Both the position numbers and the translations under genes were made by a program. From Trichuris trichiura (lineage: Eukaryota > Nematoda > Enoplea > Trichinellida > Trichuridae), in contig JBAJFE010000023.1 in the NCBI GenBank assembly GCA_037903355.1, positions 1,240,001-1,304,000 of the forward strand: DNA of 64,000 nt, in the 5' to 3' direction. A model generated the notes under the pieces. It was not told the origin of the DNA, did not search any database, and worked only from the letters and a program-made list of their open reading frames with translations. This document shows, piece by piece, positions 26,401-38,460 of the stretch. Within the stretch, counting starts at the first letter, position 1; every line of letters begins with the position of its first letter.

Positions 26401-28549
26401 GCGACTAAGCAACAATTCGCAGTTTAAGTAAGGATTGATTTGTTGAGTATGCAAAAAATTTTTAAAAAATTCAAATTCTCAGGCTATTAGCAATCTGCTA
26501 TTAGCGCGTAACTGAAAGGGAAAAACAACTCGAGCCCGCGCTAAAGCTATTTATCTCTGTTGCACTTTTTGTAGGTAAGCAACTGCTCCGTTCGCAACAA
26601 CGCATTAACACGACGAAGCTCTACCATAAACATAAAAGATTTTGCAGAAATATTATCAGTTCAACGCTGGCCTACTGTACCTTTGGCAAAAGCGTCAGAT
26701 TTTGATGGGATTTTAAATTTTCAATTCTACTTCAAAGGCTTCTCTAAAAATTTCCTCTTCGAAAAGAGAAATCTTATTTCAAAGATTTAAAGAGTATACG
26801 GGTAACTTGCCACGCTTCCATGATGAAAAGGCCTTCTTGGTGGAAAAACAGCCAGACGCATCAGTTGGTGCCTACCAAAACTACAAAACTAACTACTAAC
26901 TCGTCGGCGATGGTAGAACGTGACTTTTGCAAAATTTTGCCGCGCACAGACTTCACGCTTAAAAAATTATTTTCAGCTCGGAAAAATAGAAAAGACTTTT
27001 TTCATTTGGCATATCATCAATAGAGAAAGCAGGTTAGAGGTGACGTTCGGACAAGTTTGACGAATCGCGGGTAGCGTTGTAGAGATACATTAATAATTAC
27101 AACGTGGCAACCAGAGCCTAAAGATGTCGCTCCTATCGCGCTTGCAAAATTTGCCCACTTTTGTTTAAGCGCTGATAATGGATTGGCAATGAGCCAAAAG
27201 CGTCGATCGGTAATGTTACGTACTTTGAACGACTGACACCTAACTTCACCTACGGAAATTTGCATTAGTCCGCACATCTTAAACACTGTTCGCCTTAACA
27301 GTTACGCACTTATTTATTTATACAAGCTGACACTGCACCGAAAGCTTAAGATGATTATAGGAAAAAAAGGGGCGTATTTATATATTAATTAACATGGGAT
27401 TTTTAGGCGTGATTTTTAATGTTTAATTAAGTCTTACGTAAGCAACTAAGCAGATTAAAAATGTTAGCTTTGGTACAGGCAAAAACTGGTTCTTATTTAC
27501 ATATTGTTAAGTACTACTGACCTCGTTCATCTTGTCATCCCAACCGCCGTGGTTGCCTTGCATGCTGCGAACAAGCTCATAGTCCAGTTCAACATTAACG
27601 CTCTGTCCAGGGCGAAACTGCAGAGCACCATCACGCTTACTGCCTATAATAAAAATATTATAATATCAAAAGGCTAAATAAGCTTCAACCTAGCGGAAGA
27701 AGATGATCGCGATAGTAAGATCCGCCTTTACCGTCGCTAATGTACTTTAGATCTACCTAAAACAAATATGGAATTAGATACAGGAAAAAAACGTTGCATA
27801 CTCGTACCATTCCTTCGTAACCAAGCCGATAAAGATTTTGGGAACCATTATCCCACACGACGTAGGCTGCAGAGCGAGGAAAATCTCTGGACCACTCTTG
27901 TATGTCGTACAGTTTGCCGCGGCCACCAGCTCCACCATCTTGATTATCCCATTGCCAATCAATACCACGAACAACCCGCGCTCCGGGGAACAATCCGCGA
28001 ATTGCAATTTTTTTACTTTTCTTTCGCGGTTCCATAATGCAACTGGTCAAATTGGAAATATACTATAAAATAAGGAAATCAAAGTGAACGAACTTACCCG
28101 CCACTGCCTGGCCATCCCAAGCGCCAAAAACGATGCTTCAAGCTGTGTTTATCATTGTTATAGCAACCGGAGCACAGGCAGCAATTTGGACATTCAGCGC
28201 ACTGCCATAAAACGCTAAAGATTGGTCTCTGGTGACAACTGTCGCATGTCCAGTCGTGTTTAACCCCCGTTGGACCCGCATCCAAAACGCGCAAGTCGTA
28301 AGCATCGGCGCAGCGATAGTTGGCCGCTACACCATTATCCCAAACGACCACAACCTCTTCGGCGCTTTCAAACGACCTAATCGTACCAACGTGACCTTCG
28401 CCGCCGTCCTGCTTGTCCCATTGCCAGTCGGGTCCCCGCACAACACGAGCGCCTATGTCTGAAAGAAAAAATAGCCGTTTATTTGGGGGAAAAACAAAAG
28501 GGCACTTACAAAATCGTAAACTTTGCGCAAAGCTCCGCCTATTTTCCAT
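11457..28549 (-). CDS. mib1: Mind bomb E3 ubiquitin ligase (MIB1-type), complete
   Basis: Nineteen exons: 28549-28510, 28458-28098, 28042-27808, 27756-27690, 27643-27522, 25591-25515, 25024-24760, 24705-24582, 24473-24271, 24214-24014, 23783-23632, 14553-14421, 14356-14270, 13545-13414, 13346-13141, 13076-12860, 12051-11973, 11910-11827, 11710-11457. All phases join, giving 1,012 aa; human MIB1 has 1,006. Mind bomb ubiquitinates DSL ligands so that they are endocytosed, activating Notch in neighbouring cells. Domains in order: MIB/HERC2 ([17 protein letters not shown]), ZZ finger (CDSCHQRPI...CAECPNC), second MIB/HERC2 ([17 protein letters not shown]), REP repeats ([19 protein letters not shown]), ankyrin repeats (about 440-790) and three RINGs: [16 protein letters not shown] and the catalytic [10 protein letters not shown]...[12 protein letters not shown]. 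The ATG starts a 13-residue leader ([13 protein letters not shown]) before the first conserved block. This short first exon is the least certain part. Confidence 0.95.
14554..23631 (-). other. 9.1-kb intron 11 of mib1
   Basis: The flanking exons encode adjacent ankyrin segments ([12 protein letters not shown] and [10 protein letters not shown]) that are contiguous in human MIB1, and the phases join (AG|C), so this really is one intron. It looks more G+C- and CpG-rich than its surroundings. It has alternating CG tracts (about 14746-14758, 18288-18298, 21419-21429), CT/GA tracts (about 16470-16490, 22172-22191), a TCT run near 16808-16828, a CAA run at 18473-18490 and a GGC run near 15427-15442. 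Several open frames of 60-170 codons exist, but none resembles a known family. It may hold regulatory DNA or an unrecognised nested gene. Confidence 0.8.
25592..27521 (-). other. 1.9-kb intron 5 of mib1, with repeat fragments
   Basis: Contains CTGTTCTGCCCTTGCCTAAGC (about 26207-26227), a member of the TTAGGC/GGGCAGAAC dispersed family. Next to it, on the minus strand, is a tRNA-like stretch at 26291-26373. Nothing else was recognised. Confidence 0.6.
26291..26373 (-). other. tRNA-like or tRNA-derived SINE-like sequence
   Basis: On the minus strand, GTGGGAG at the 5' side can pair over 7 bp (with GU pairs) with TTCCCGC at the 3' side, followed by CCA. A B-box-like GGTTCGATACC sits at the right distance. 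The D arm is poor and no normal anticodon arm could be drawn in the 83-nt span, so this is more likely a decayed tRNA or a SINE head than a functional tRNA. Confidence 0.25.
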
Positions 28550-31445
28550 GCAGCCCAACCGCTGCACCCCTAACACCAACGCACTACAGTAAGGTACAAT
28601 TGCAGGCACGCAGGTGTATGCGATTTGCAGGTAGCAAAACAACTTTGATCAAATAATCGCGTTAGTGAGCATCATTTTGCATGCATTGCAAATTGCGCTG
28701 CGTACAAAATAGCAAATATGTTCAAGCGCTGTTTTCTCTCGTAGGAAATGTCAGCATTAGTAACAGCTTGTTCAAACACAATAAGCATAGTGATTCATTG
28801 GTCAAATTCAACATTGGTAAGAGTTCGTGAAATTGGCGCCATTTTAGAGCTCATATTTCCCGTAATACTTATTTGGTAAACTTTGCCTTTAAAACACTTT
28901 TTATAGGCGAGTGCTCTTTGCCTTCATGCGCCTCTTGAAATTTATTGCCTCATTAACAGCCTGTAGTCATTCGGTTGCAGTGGCTTTTTTGAATTTTTCA
29001 GCTAACAACTGTCGAGTCAAGCTGCCCCTGCGTTTATGTTGTTTCATTGCTCGTTAGGTCAATTCCAAAATAAGTAATGCTTGTTGCAACGCAATTTCCT
29101 GTTATGTTAACTAAAACTCGCAAGCGATGAATCACTGTTTGTTTTTTGGTGGTTTCCGGGAAGTAGCCGAATCCAATGATTCGTGAAGTTAAGATTTATT
29201 AAGCAATTCAACTGGGTTTTGCAGGTGTCGTTGATGGTCAGCTTTTTTCTCAAGCAAACATTGGCAAACGTCTGTTTGGGCGACTGCGCCATCAATTAAT
29301 GCGAACACTAAAGAAGCACTTCAATTGAATAATGGCATTGTTGCCCGTATCGCGTAAAAGTAACTTACACCGCGCGAAGAAATCGTTTTGCTAAATCATT
29401 AAGAAATAGCTTCCTTTGTCAATGCAATTAATTATATACAGAAAATTTTGACATACGGACAGGTTTAAACAAGAAAAAATGTTGCCTGCCCTGTTTGGCA
29501 TTAATGCGCAATTTTTATGGTGCTACAGTTTTGCCATTGGAATAAGTTGTCTAACCATTAAAGCAACTACAAGTCTTAACGGTATCAGTTTTCTACTAGG
29601 CTACTAAATCTTTGGCAAAGCACAACGCTATGCCGCCTCAGCATGAAATGCTGCAAAGAAGCGGTACGTTCACGCGGCGTAACTGAGTTTAAAGTTCGGA
29701 TAGCAAAAACTACAAGTTGGAAAGGGCTTTGGCCCGCTGCTTAATTATGATAACAAATTTTATTCCCCGGTGAACCGTTTCTGCATTTACCACTTTGTAC
29801 TTTCGGGTCCTTTTCCCTACCACCGCCAGCTACAGTACCCCAAAAGAAAAATTTTAATTTAAACCGTTCCAAAATGTCACCGACGAGACGAATCAATATG
29901 CGCATTACTGAGTAGGTTTGGAACGTGCACTGGCATGGTTTTTGGATTAGGCATCCTGCGGCTACTAACTTGCAAGTCAGGTGCAACGCCATGACGAACC
30001 TGATTTTACTTCAGGTCACTTTTACTTGCGAGCTCATAGGGAAAAAGACTCAAAGCGCCATTGGTTTGCCGTTCGTCAAAAATGAACATGAAATATTAGC
30101 CTAACAGTTTTGCCACTCGTCAAATGGACGTGCAAACTGCAGCGACGAAAGAAAGAACATTGTCAGTCGAGCGTCGCACCTAGTCATTCGTTAAAACGCT
30201 GAAGGATTGCTTCATTTGTTCCAGGCGAACTTTCCGTTAACCGGGTTAACAACAGGAAGTATTGGGCAACCTATGTCGTAAAAAACAACGAAGTAATTTT
30301 AAAAACGGAAGTACGTTAAGACCAGTTTGAAGGCAAACGGTAATAATGAAGACCACAAATTTAAAAGAAATAATTAGCATTAGCTTATCCGATTATGTTT
30401 GAAGCGTACGACCGCTATATCGCCTTGCAAAAAGGCAAAAACGTTTGTTGATTTGGAATCGCACGCTGTTGAGTGTTTCCTAACTAGGGACGAGCGAATT
30501 TTGCCTTATGCGTCGAGTATGTAATTCAAACTGTTTCTTTGATTTATTTCGACTAAGTAGTTTTGGTCAAATTGAATTACCAAACAACGTAACCTGCGTA
30601 AATACAGTATGCGATTTATATCATTCCTCGTTGCTGTAATCTGCATACCGACAGTATGCTAAGGAAAAATAAACACTACCTCTGCGCTTTTGTTTCACCA
30701 GCTCTAATCCATTCTTGAACAATAGCTGAGATGCGTGGCGAGAAAAAGTTCACTGACAAACCATTTAGTTTAATAGTTTATGTAACGGAAATGAACCCCT
30801 GAAACGCAACTGTTATAGCTTCTAATTTTTTTGTCCCTCTTCCCGATCTGCCAAATTAATGAGCCTAATAATAGAGACCCTTCGTCATTTCATGCACCTA
30901 GTGTACTTGAACATCTTTAATGAAAAAAATCAGTTTCCCTACAATCATATAGCGCTTCAGTGGCAATTTCCAAATCCACTTTTCAATAAGAGGAGTGTTT
31001 GCATGAACGTTTTTAGCAATTCTCCTTTAGCTTTTGTCTATTTAAGGCCTTTGGGTTCTTTGACGCAACCGCCCTTTAGCCACTGAGAAAATGCGGGAAT
31101 TTTTTTTGGCTTCCATAAGTTTATCCCTTTTATTTTCTCCTGAAAACTTGATTCTCAAATAGCATTTCTGTTGAACAAATCAAGCGTAAGTGCCATTTTG
31201 CATGGGCTACAGTAATCCTAGAAAAATTGGCGATTCGCCGGACTAATCATCATAATCCCGCCCGCACGTGTAATCTCGCTGCTATTATTTTCCGCGACGA
31301 TCGACAAAAGCAGTTTCAATAAGTTAGAAGCTACGTTTGTTTGTTTGACCTTACCTGAAAATCAATAAAGTCCTTCCCTTCTTTCCATTTTAACTTTTTC
31401 AGATTATACTTTCAAATTTTGAGGTTTAGAAGTTTAAAAGTGCTC
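28550..31445. other. Divergent intergenic region between mib1 and OXA1L
   Basis: A 2.9-kb spacer between two genes that start away from each other, so it should hold both promoters. No TATA, initiator or conserved block could be called by eye. It contains scattered short open frames with no resemblance to families. Confidence 0.5.
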
Positions 31446-33062
31446 ATGCTGTTGCCCTTAAAACGTCTATCCCTTGTTTTGACGTCAGCGTCAAGGAAAC
31501 CTTCTTTCGGGATATTCCAGCCATTTCGTTCGGTTCAGCTCTCAGCACGAGGAAGAGCCTCTGTTTTTTTCAACAACTGTTTTCTGGTTACTTGCTACGC
31601 GAATGTTGGTGTACAAAGCAGTTTATCACGTGCCGGTCGTTTGTATTCCACGGATGCTTCCGCGGTGAGTTAAATATTAAAAGATTTTAGTATACGCACC
31701 CGTTTAATTGCCCTATTCAAGGATGAGGATGAGGATGAGCTTCTGTCCATTATTGGAGACTCCGTGCAGCATAACTCTGTCGGAGATGCTCTCGAAGGAG
31801 GCAATTTGCGATCTTTGCTTATAGAAGGCGATTCTCCATTTCTGTATAGGTGGTACGGGCACCTTTTGGATTTTGCTCATACAACTCTTGGCCTGCCTTG
31901 GTGGCTAAGCATTGCGGCAAGTATAAAATGACCAAAGATGTTCGCCTTAGTCTTAAATCTATTTTGCCAGGTGCTTTGAGTATTCGGCTTTTATTGTTCC
32001 CCTTTATCACGCTCGTCAATCAGCGAAACTATTCGCTGTATAACAATGCGATTCCCCTCCTTTTGAAGCATCATGTCCAAATCAGTCAAGCCAGAATTCA
32101 ACTCGACTTGAAGAAGATTTTCGAGGAGGAAAGCAAACTGGCTGAATATTCATACCGCGCTAAGCTTGCAACGACCGGCTCTCAGTTGTTTAACATTTCA
32201 ATTTCGGTAAGCATCCGTGTGAACCCGAATTTTGACGAATAAAAAACCTGGTTGTTAGGCTACTGCGTTTGGCACGCAGTTTTTCGCCCTACGAAAACTT
32301 GCCTTACAAAATTGCGAAGGACTGAGCACGGGTGGTATTTATTGGTTCCTCGACTTGACATCCAAAGATCCGCTGCTGACGATTGTTACGTCCTTTACCT
32401 ACTTCCTATGGATGCTTGTAACGCTGGTGTTCGAGTTTCAAGTTATGTAGAGCCTTATTTTTAGATTCGTATGGAACAGTCAGTAAGAATTGGCGGTCCG
32501 GGAACCGTTACCGCCTTATTTGGGCGTTTTACAGTTGCCACCCTTACCGTTGGGTCGTTGTTCGTTTTTGGTTCCATTCCTTCGGTACGCTCTCTATTTT
32601 AACCTTACTGTCTTACTGTAGTAGGCCGCGTTTTTGTTACCTGCGAATAACTAAGCTAATTTTAATTTTTTTTCAGGCAACTCTATGCTTCTGCGTCACT
32701 GACTTCACGCTTCATGCGGCTTTTGCAATGCTCTACGGCACCAAAATGTATCGCAATTTGTTCGCCATTCCTCATCCGATCGTTCTCTCAAATCCGGCGC
32801 AGGAAGGATATATTGACCTTCCAAGTCAAGTTGCGAAAGGTAATCTTTTCTCATGACCGCTAAATCTTTGGTAAACCCCCATATTTTACGCGCAGGATAC
32901 GAATCGGGTATGGGCAAAATTCGTGCCATCCGTAGGGCAAATATTGCGGCGATCAGAAGTACCGGCCATGGCATTCTACTATACGATGGAGACGAGATTA
33001 AAGAATTCTTCAAAAAAGGGCTTTCCAAGCTGATCGGTATAAAAGACGACAAAAAAGCTTGA
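31446..33062 (+). CDS. OXA1L: OXA1L-type mitochondrial inner-membrane insertase
   Basis: Exons 31446-31664, 31722-31920, 31971-32206, 32259-32426, 32465-32584, 32677-32839 and 32896-33062 join in phase to 423 aa. Oxa1/YidC/Alb3 proteins insert mitochondrially made and some imported proteins into the inner membrane. The N-terminus (MLLPLKRLSLVLTSASRK, rich in K/R/S and poor in acid) looks like a mitochondrial presequence. The core begins LPWWLSIAASALSIRLLLFPF, as in OXA1L WW...RTLVFPL. It continues with FGTQFFALRKLA, the STGGIYWFLDLTSKDP block (human TGGLWWFQDLT) and further hydrophobic segments. The C-terminus is basic (FFKKGLSKLIGIKDDKK), fitting ribosome binding. OXA1L is preferred to COX18 because of the TGG-x-WF-DLT block. 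TTTTTCAG at 31394-31401, just upstream of the ATG, could be an outron or UTR-intron acceptor. Confidence 0.9.
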
Positions 33063-34779
33063 AGTCAGTTCCATACTTACTATCGGCGTACGCTCGTAGA
33101 AGCTTGTCCGTTGTCCTATAGAATGGGCGCCAAATCACGCCGGCCAAAGGCCATCCGCATGACTACAAACAGTAAAAAACAATTAAAACGTTTACAGCTG
33201 CAACTTTTGTAGTTTTTTTTGAAATTCGTATGCAAATCAGTTGCACTGAACTGCTGCTTGAATCGAAGAGGTAAGTAAAAGATAATCAGGTTCAGTTTCC
33301 CGCGTTGCTTCAATGACTAAAGATTTCGTCTTTGCGTATTCGCTTCTCCTTTTCGCCTATTACGCGATTCATCCATCTCGCCACTGCGTGTCCGCGCATG
33401 CAAAAGTATGCACGTATACTATTAATGAATGTTACTGTGGTACTTCAGCCTTTCGGGATTGACCTAAAATCTGTTATCTTCCAGTTGCATGTGAAAAGAA
33501 TTAGTCCTTACCATTGAACCAAACTGGAACGTACAGATATTTTATATACTAACAAGTTCTGGTTCGTACCAGCGACTACGTCATTATTTTTAGTCTATCC
33601 CGAAAATCCCAAGTCTCCAAACTTGACTGTGTTCCATTATTGACAGTTGGCGTGCGCCGTCTATACCTAAACCAAAAATAGTGAACAGCGATGCGTATAT
33701 AGTACTTATGCTTAGGTTTAGGTGGCATACACTAGTTGTCAGAAAGCAGTCAAACCTGGTAATTCGGGATTTCACTTTTCGGCATTTTGAGCTGCGTCGT
33801 ACCATTTTATGATTCACTATGCCCGTCTTGACCTGCAAAGTACATACTATGTGTGTTAGTCGGGTAGACGATGGTGACTAGGGATTATTTTTGGGTTAGT
33901 GTTTATGTTACGCGAATCCCGAAAAATCACGCTAGGGCGTATTTTAGGACAATTATGGTCTGGATCGTTTTCGGGCAATTTGTAGACCATTTTCTTACGT
34001 ATAAAGAAAACCTGATACCACTTTTGGCTTATAGCCTAAGCCGCTACGCCTTAGACTGATGTTAAGAATATTCAATGGGCGACATTTTGTCGCCATGCCT
34101 TTAGTCGACTTTTTTTATGGGCATAACAAAGGCTAACGGGGATGGAAATTTGACGATACGAGTCTTCGTCAATCCGTAGCGTAATTAACAGTTTTCGTTA
34201 TTTGTAAAAACCAGCTTAATTTGTATTCTATCTCTATATGTTCATCGCGCTTATGAAGTCATTATAATTGAAAAGATAACCCATTCCAAGAATGTCTCCT
34301 ACCCAATAATGTCGTTGTCGCTAAGGCTGCTATGCTGCTTTTCTCTTTTTAATGCGTTTTCAAAGGCTGTAGGTTATTTTCAATATTTTCCCGTGTCAAT
34401 TCATTGGCGTATATTTGACTTGACGTAATGTTTATTATTCTTCATACATTCCACCACCGAAAACGGGCTGGAAAGAAAGGCTATTCAGCTTCTTCTTACG
34501 GGATAGTGCGTTTGGAAGTTTCTCCATTTCTTGTTAGCGAAAAGCAGACTCAAACAGACCAAAAAGGCCCTATGTCATAATAAAATCAGCTGCATATAAG
34601 GGAGAGACGTGTACGATCGTTTTCGTTAGCCTCCTACGGCCGCCTAGTATTCTGTTTGCCTTATTTGGCATTTCTGCCTCTTGTTCGGCTGTGTTCGTTT
34701 ACACAGCACAATTGTCGCTGCATTTACCTTTCCGAGACGAAGAAGACAAGCTCAGATGTCGTAGCTGCTGCAGCGCGGC
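33063..34779. other. Intergenic with TTAGGT/TTAGGC-like palindromic segment
   Basis: Near 33660-33730 there are CTATACCTAAACC and GCTTAGGTTTAGGTGG in opposite orientation about 50 bp apart, part of the dispersed telomere-like repeats. No exon was recognised. Confidence 0.45.
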
Positions 34780-35647
34780 ATGCACGCTATGCTAGGCTGC
34801 TACTGCTTCGTTATCTCCTTACTGGCTAATGCAGCAGCAATCCACACAACTGACAACACGGACAGCGATGTACAAAAAGGTAAGAAGACCTAAGTTAGAC
34901 GCTGAGCCTTAATTGGACATGTATATCGTAAGCTTCCTTCTAAGACTTATAAAAAATTAAAGGACTTAAATTGATCGGATAACTCAGCGGACATGTCCGT
35001 CGGAATTCAAGCAACAACTCGTTAGATCACCTAAGAGTGAGCAACTGCCACTTTAAAACTTAACTGCATCATTGTTAAAGTTTAGGGATTCGTTTCTATC
35101 AATGTGTGAATGACGTAAAATGTTTACGTTCGTCTTCTTTGTAATTACTTTGAACTGGCAGCCGCAAACCTATGAGAGGCATTGATTACTGCTGCTTTTT
35201 TCTCGTTTTTCTCGAACCCTTTAAGGTGAACATTGCCTAAACGGCTTTTACCTATTACGGTGTAAAGTTTGGCACGCGACCCACGAACATCCGTTGGAAA
35301 AAACATTTTTCAAACGTTCACCTTAAATGGCGAAATAGCCTACGAGCAACGGAAGGGATTGTCAGGCTTAGAAGTGAACAGCGAAACTTTGGATTTTTTC
35401 CTTATTTTCAGATTTGGAAGTATTTCTGAAATCACCAAACGATTATACGGAAGTTAGCATCGAGGTTCGACACGCCACTAATGGCAAAGCAAACATGTTG
35501 GATCATACGGATTTTGGCGATCACTTTTTTACCATAATGTGCGGTTTATTCGGGGGCATTTTGCTGCTTCTGCTATTCGCAACGGTGATATGGGGATGTG
35601 CAATGATTCACGAACGCGAAAGAGAAACGTACATCAGTGTGCCGTGA
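34780..35647 (+). CDS. Small type I single-pass membrane protein, function unknown
   Basis: Exons 34780-34879 and 35412-35647 join in phase (G|AT) to 111 aa. The N-terminus (MHAMLGCYCFVISLLANAAA) looks like a signal peptide, with ATG 34780 or 34789 as start. A short acidic ectodomain follows, including DLEVFLKSPNDYTEVSIEV. A strong membrane segment then runs from about TIMCGLFGGILLLLLFATVI, and a short tail ends RERETYISVP. AATAAA at 35786 lies 139 bp after the stop. I do not recognise the family. Hydrophobicity, matching phase and good GT-AG sites support a real gene. The 532-bp intron could hide another exon. Confidence 0.65.
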
Positions 35648-36435
35648 GGCAAGCAGCTTTTTCGCCTTACGGTCAAAAGGTGAGAAGAGGGAAGAGCAGT
35701 ATGGATCTTTGAAAGGCCGTACAAGTTTGCTTTGCAACCTCGACCACTGACAGTAGGCACGCAAAGTATACATAATGATAACGCGAATAAATTTTGTAGC
35801 TTTCCAGCATGTACTACTGCAGCGGGCAAGTAGACTTCGCGCAATGGAATATGCGCGATGTTGTCTCTCAGTTTTTAAGCCAAAATAATCTAAGCCTTTT
35901 TTTAAAGCTATAAACTGCTCTAGTTACTCTTCACGGCACTGATTTCATGGAAATCTACTTTTGCGAAACAGTTTATGCCTCAAACCTAACCCGCGCGTTG
36001 GAAATGATCGCTAACCCGTAAATGGTGAAAAGGAATAAATTTAAAAACCTGAAAACCTTCTACCGTAATTTTCATACGAAAATAAAACGCGGCGTAGGTG
36101 TGTTAGCTAGCAGGATTTGCGTTCAAGCCTAGCCAGTAAGCGAGCGGCGTCTATTGCTCTAATTCGTATAAGGTGACGTCATTATGACGTTGTGCCTACA
36201 GGCGGAATTGGAAATAAAGTTCACAGTCGGAAAATGTTTAAATCGATGGTACCAAAACGTATCCGAAAACCTATGAGGGGCATTGATTATTGCACATTTA
36301 ACTTCTTAAATAGAAATTAAATACTTTTTTAAAAAAATTCTTCAGAGGAAGAGCGTTCCTGATCAAACTCGTGCATACTGGTTTACTTATGCCTTCATGA
36401 CGTGGCGAAGTTGGCCCTTAAAAACTAGCTGCAGA

Positions 36436-36436
<1 letters not shown>

Positions 36437-36474
<38 letters not shown>
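36437..36474. repeat. (ATT)n microsatellite
   Basis: About 12 tandem ATT units directly against the left end of the hairpin at 36475-36582. Confidence 0.95.
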
Positions 36475-36582
36475 GAAATAGCTTTATTACGGAGAGAGTC
36501 CCTTTTAATGTGCGATAAAATCTTGAACTCCGTGAATTTTATCGCACATTAAACGAGACTCTCTCCGTAATAAAGCTATTTC
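36475..36582. repeat. Inverted repeat, ~46-bp arms
   Basis: GAAATAGCTTTATTACGGAG at 36475 and its complement ending at 36582 head two near-perfect arms (36475-36520 and 36536-36582) with a 15-bp loop. It is followed by ACTGTCCCGTACCAAG, a motif also flanking the ribozyme-carrying repeats at about 1590 and 48740, so it may belong to the same element family. Confidence 0.85.
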
Positions 36583-36694
36583 ATTATGAAAACATACTGT
36601 CCCGTACCAAGAGATCACATCTTCAAGACAATAATTATTATTATTATTATTATTGAAAACGAGGTGTTTTGTAACAGGCTGTATTTTTATTTTC

Positions 36695-36808
36695 ATGGTT
36701 GTAAGGTCTTCTACGGCTTTTCCCGTTTTTCTACGGCTTTGTTTTAGTTTAATTACAGATAACAGCACAACGAAAAACGGGAAAAGCCGTAGAAGACCTT
36801 ACAACCAT
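36695..36808. repeat. Inverted repeat, ~37-bp arms
   Basis: ATGGTTGTAAGGTCTTCTAC begins the left arm (36695-36731). The right arm (36772-36808) is its reverse complement, and a 40-bp spacer separates them. Confidence 0.85.
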
Positions 36809-36814
36809 ATTCTT

Positions 36815-36850
36815 ATTCTTATTCTTCTGCTGCTTCTTCTTCTTCTTCTT

Positions 36851-36940
<90 letters not shown>
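36815..36940. repeat. Compound (TTC)n-(TTA)n microsatellite
   Basis: A CTT/TTC run of about 16 units (to about 36880) passes directly into about 20 TTA/ATT units. Open frames read from it are homopolymers and are not genes. Confidence 0.95.
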
Positions 36941-36944
<4 letters not shown>

Positions 36945-37803
36945 ATCAATGCACGCTTCAGGTGGACATCATGGAACGAATGCTACTTTGTCATAAGAAA
37001 AATTGAAGGAGCGCTTTTCATCTAATGCAACAACAAAAAGCAAAGCTCAATGAAACGTAAGCAGATAGAGTAGAGCACACGAGGATACTATTCTTTAAGG
37101 CATATCGAATAAGGAAAAAATTTACAAAATGATGATTACGAAAAGCTATGAAGACAACATAAAGGCTCCGCTTTCGTTAATGAGCTAAGGGAAAAGCAGA
37201 AAAAGAAATCTAAATTCTTATCATTTAAGTTTAAAAAAATATGCGCGCATTAGCCGTCACTACCAAAAGCTTTTGCCAAAAAAAGATTCTCTCCATAGTA
37301 TAAGACGGATATAGCATGCGCTAATGTACCGTGTTCGGGTGCTAAGATTGAAATTCCGAATCCCGAATAGAAAGAAATGGCGGAAAAGTCATAACCTTCG
37401 TACGATTTAAACTCTCCGAAAAAAATACTTTGAAAAGAAAAAAATCCCGAAAGTCAAATCTTACGTATGGCTAGAAAGCAAGCGGGACGAAGAGAAAAGA
37501 CAATAAAGCAGGTTTGAAGGTCACCTAAAGAAGTGCAGAACCAGAACTCTATTCAGCAACTATATGTAGAACACTTTTGCAATGGGGTCGCATTTTAAAT
37601 AAACGTTTGATTATCTGGACTTCAAGGCGGGAAACTTGACTTTCGGAATTTACATCGACTGTCCGGCGTAACATGAGTATTCGAAGTATCGATCTATTCG
37701 GGATTCAGGATTCTAGTTTCGCGTATGCCTTCCAAATTTAAGTTCGCTCTTTGAGCAACATAGTGGGATAAGCTAACCATAAAACACGTCCGCTTTACTT
37801 GAG

Positions 37804-38460
37804 TTAGCGATCTCTGGAGTCGAGGAAAAGAGTAACGGGCCCGTCATTTTCCAACGTCACTTGCATATACGCTCCGAACAACCCGTCTGCAGAAAACAAT
37901 CGTTCGCCAATGACCAGCGCGCCAAATAACTGATCGAACCTTTGACAAGCTCCGGCTTATACTTCGCTCTCAGTTGATCAATAAAGGCTTTATAGAATTC
38001 GGACGCTTCGGTCGACCCTTTCGATAGGTGAAAATCCAATTTGTTCCCTTTGCAAAAGGCGTGCAGGGTGAACTAAACTTTTGTTTCAAAAAACAGCGAA
38101 CTACTAGAGCGACACCAACCTGACTGACGCACAGCAGCTCTAAGTTAAGGTCGCTTAGGCTTTTGTCCCATTTTTTTCCATCTTCGCCTTCGAAAATGCG
38201 AACATTCAAAAGTTTACGAACTCTATGAAAACGAGCCTAAGACGAAGTTGGCCTTATAGCGCAAAAAGATGCGCGTACATGTAGTCCGCGTCGGCGGCAT
38301 TGTCTTCGCGTCCAAGACCGATCAAAGCGCAAAGGCCTTTTTCGATTCGACTAACAACTTCATTGTTTACTAAAACGAACCCGTCGTTGCGCATTGCTTA
38401 TCGACCGGCGGACTTACCTGTAACTTGCGCCCAACGAACCCGCTGAACAACAGCGCGCAT
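37804..38460 (-). CDS. DTD1: D-aminoacyl-tRNA deacylase
   Basis: Exons 38460-38418, 38369-38279, 38222-38120, 38072-37940 and 37886-37804 join in phase to 150 aa, the size of the bacterial and core eukaryotic enzyme. DTD removes D-amino acids (and glycine from tRNA-Ala) mischarged onto tRNAs. It starts MRAVVQRVRWAQVTV, continues with VRKLLNVRIFE and has the catalytic-loop motif LLCVSQFTLHAFCKGNKLDFH (the family's SQFTL). It ends with the second signature GAYMQVTLENDGPVTL, containing the NDGPVT motif. The long basic tail of vertebrate DTD1 is absent. Introns are 48-56 bp. It lies 438 bp downstream of the palmitoyltransferase gene on the same strand. Confidence 0.96.

Larger units (their letters stand above)
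35648..37803. other. Intergenic, microsatellites and hairpins
   Basis: After the 3' UTR of the small membrane protein the stretch holds the repeat cluster at 36435-36940 (listed separately). From 36941 to 37803 nothing is recognised beyond the 3' flank of DTD1. Confidence 0.6.

Noticed and set aside
36653..37006. 117-codon open frame with Leu and Ile runs and its antisense Asn/Lys frame
   Set aside because: Read-through of the TTC/TTA microsatellite; no codons outside the repeat resemble a protein.
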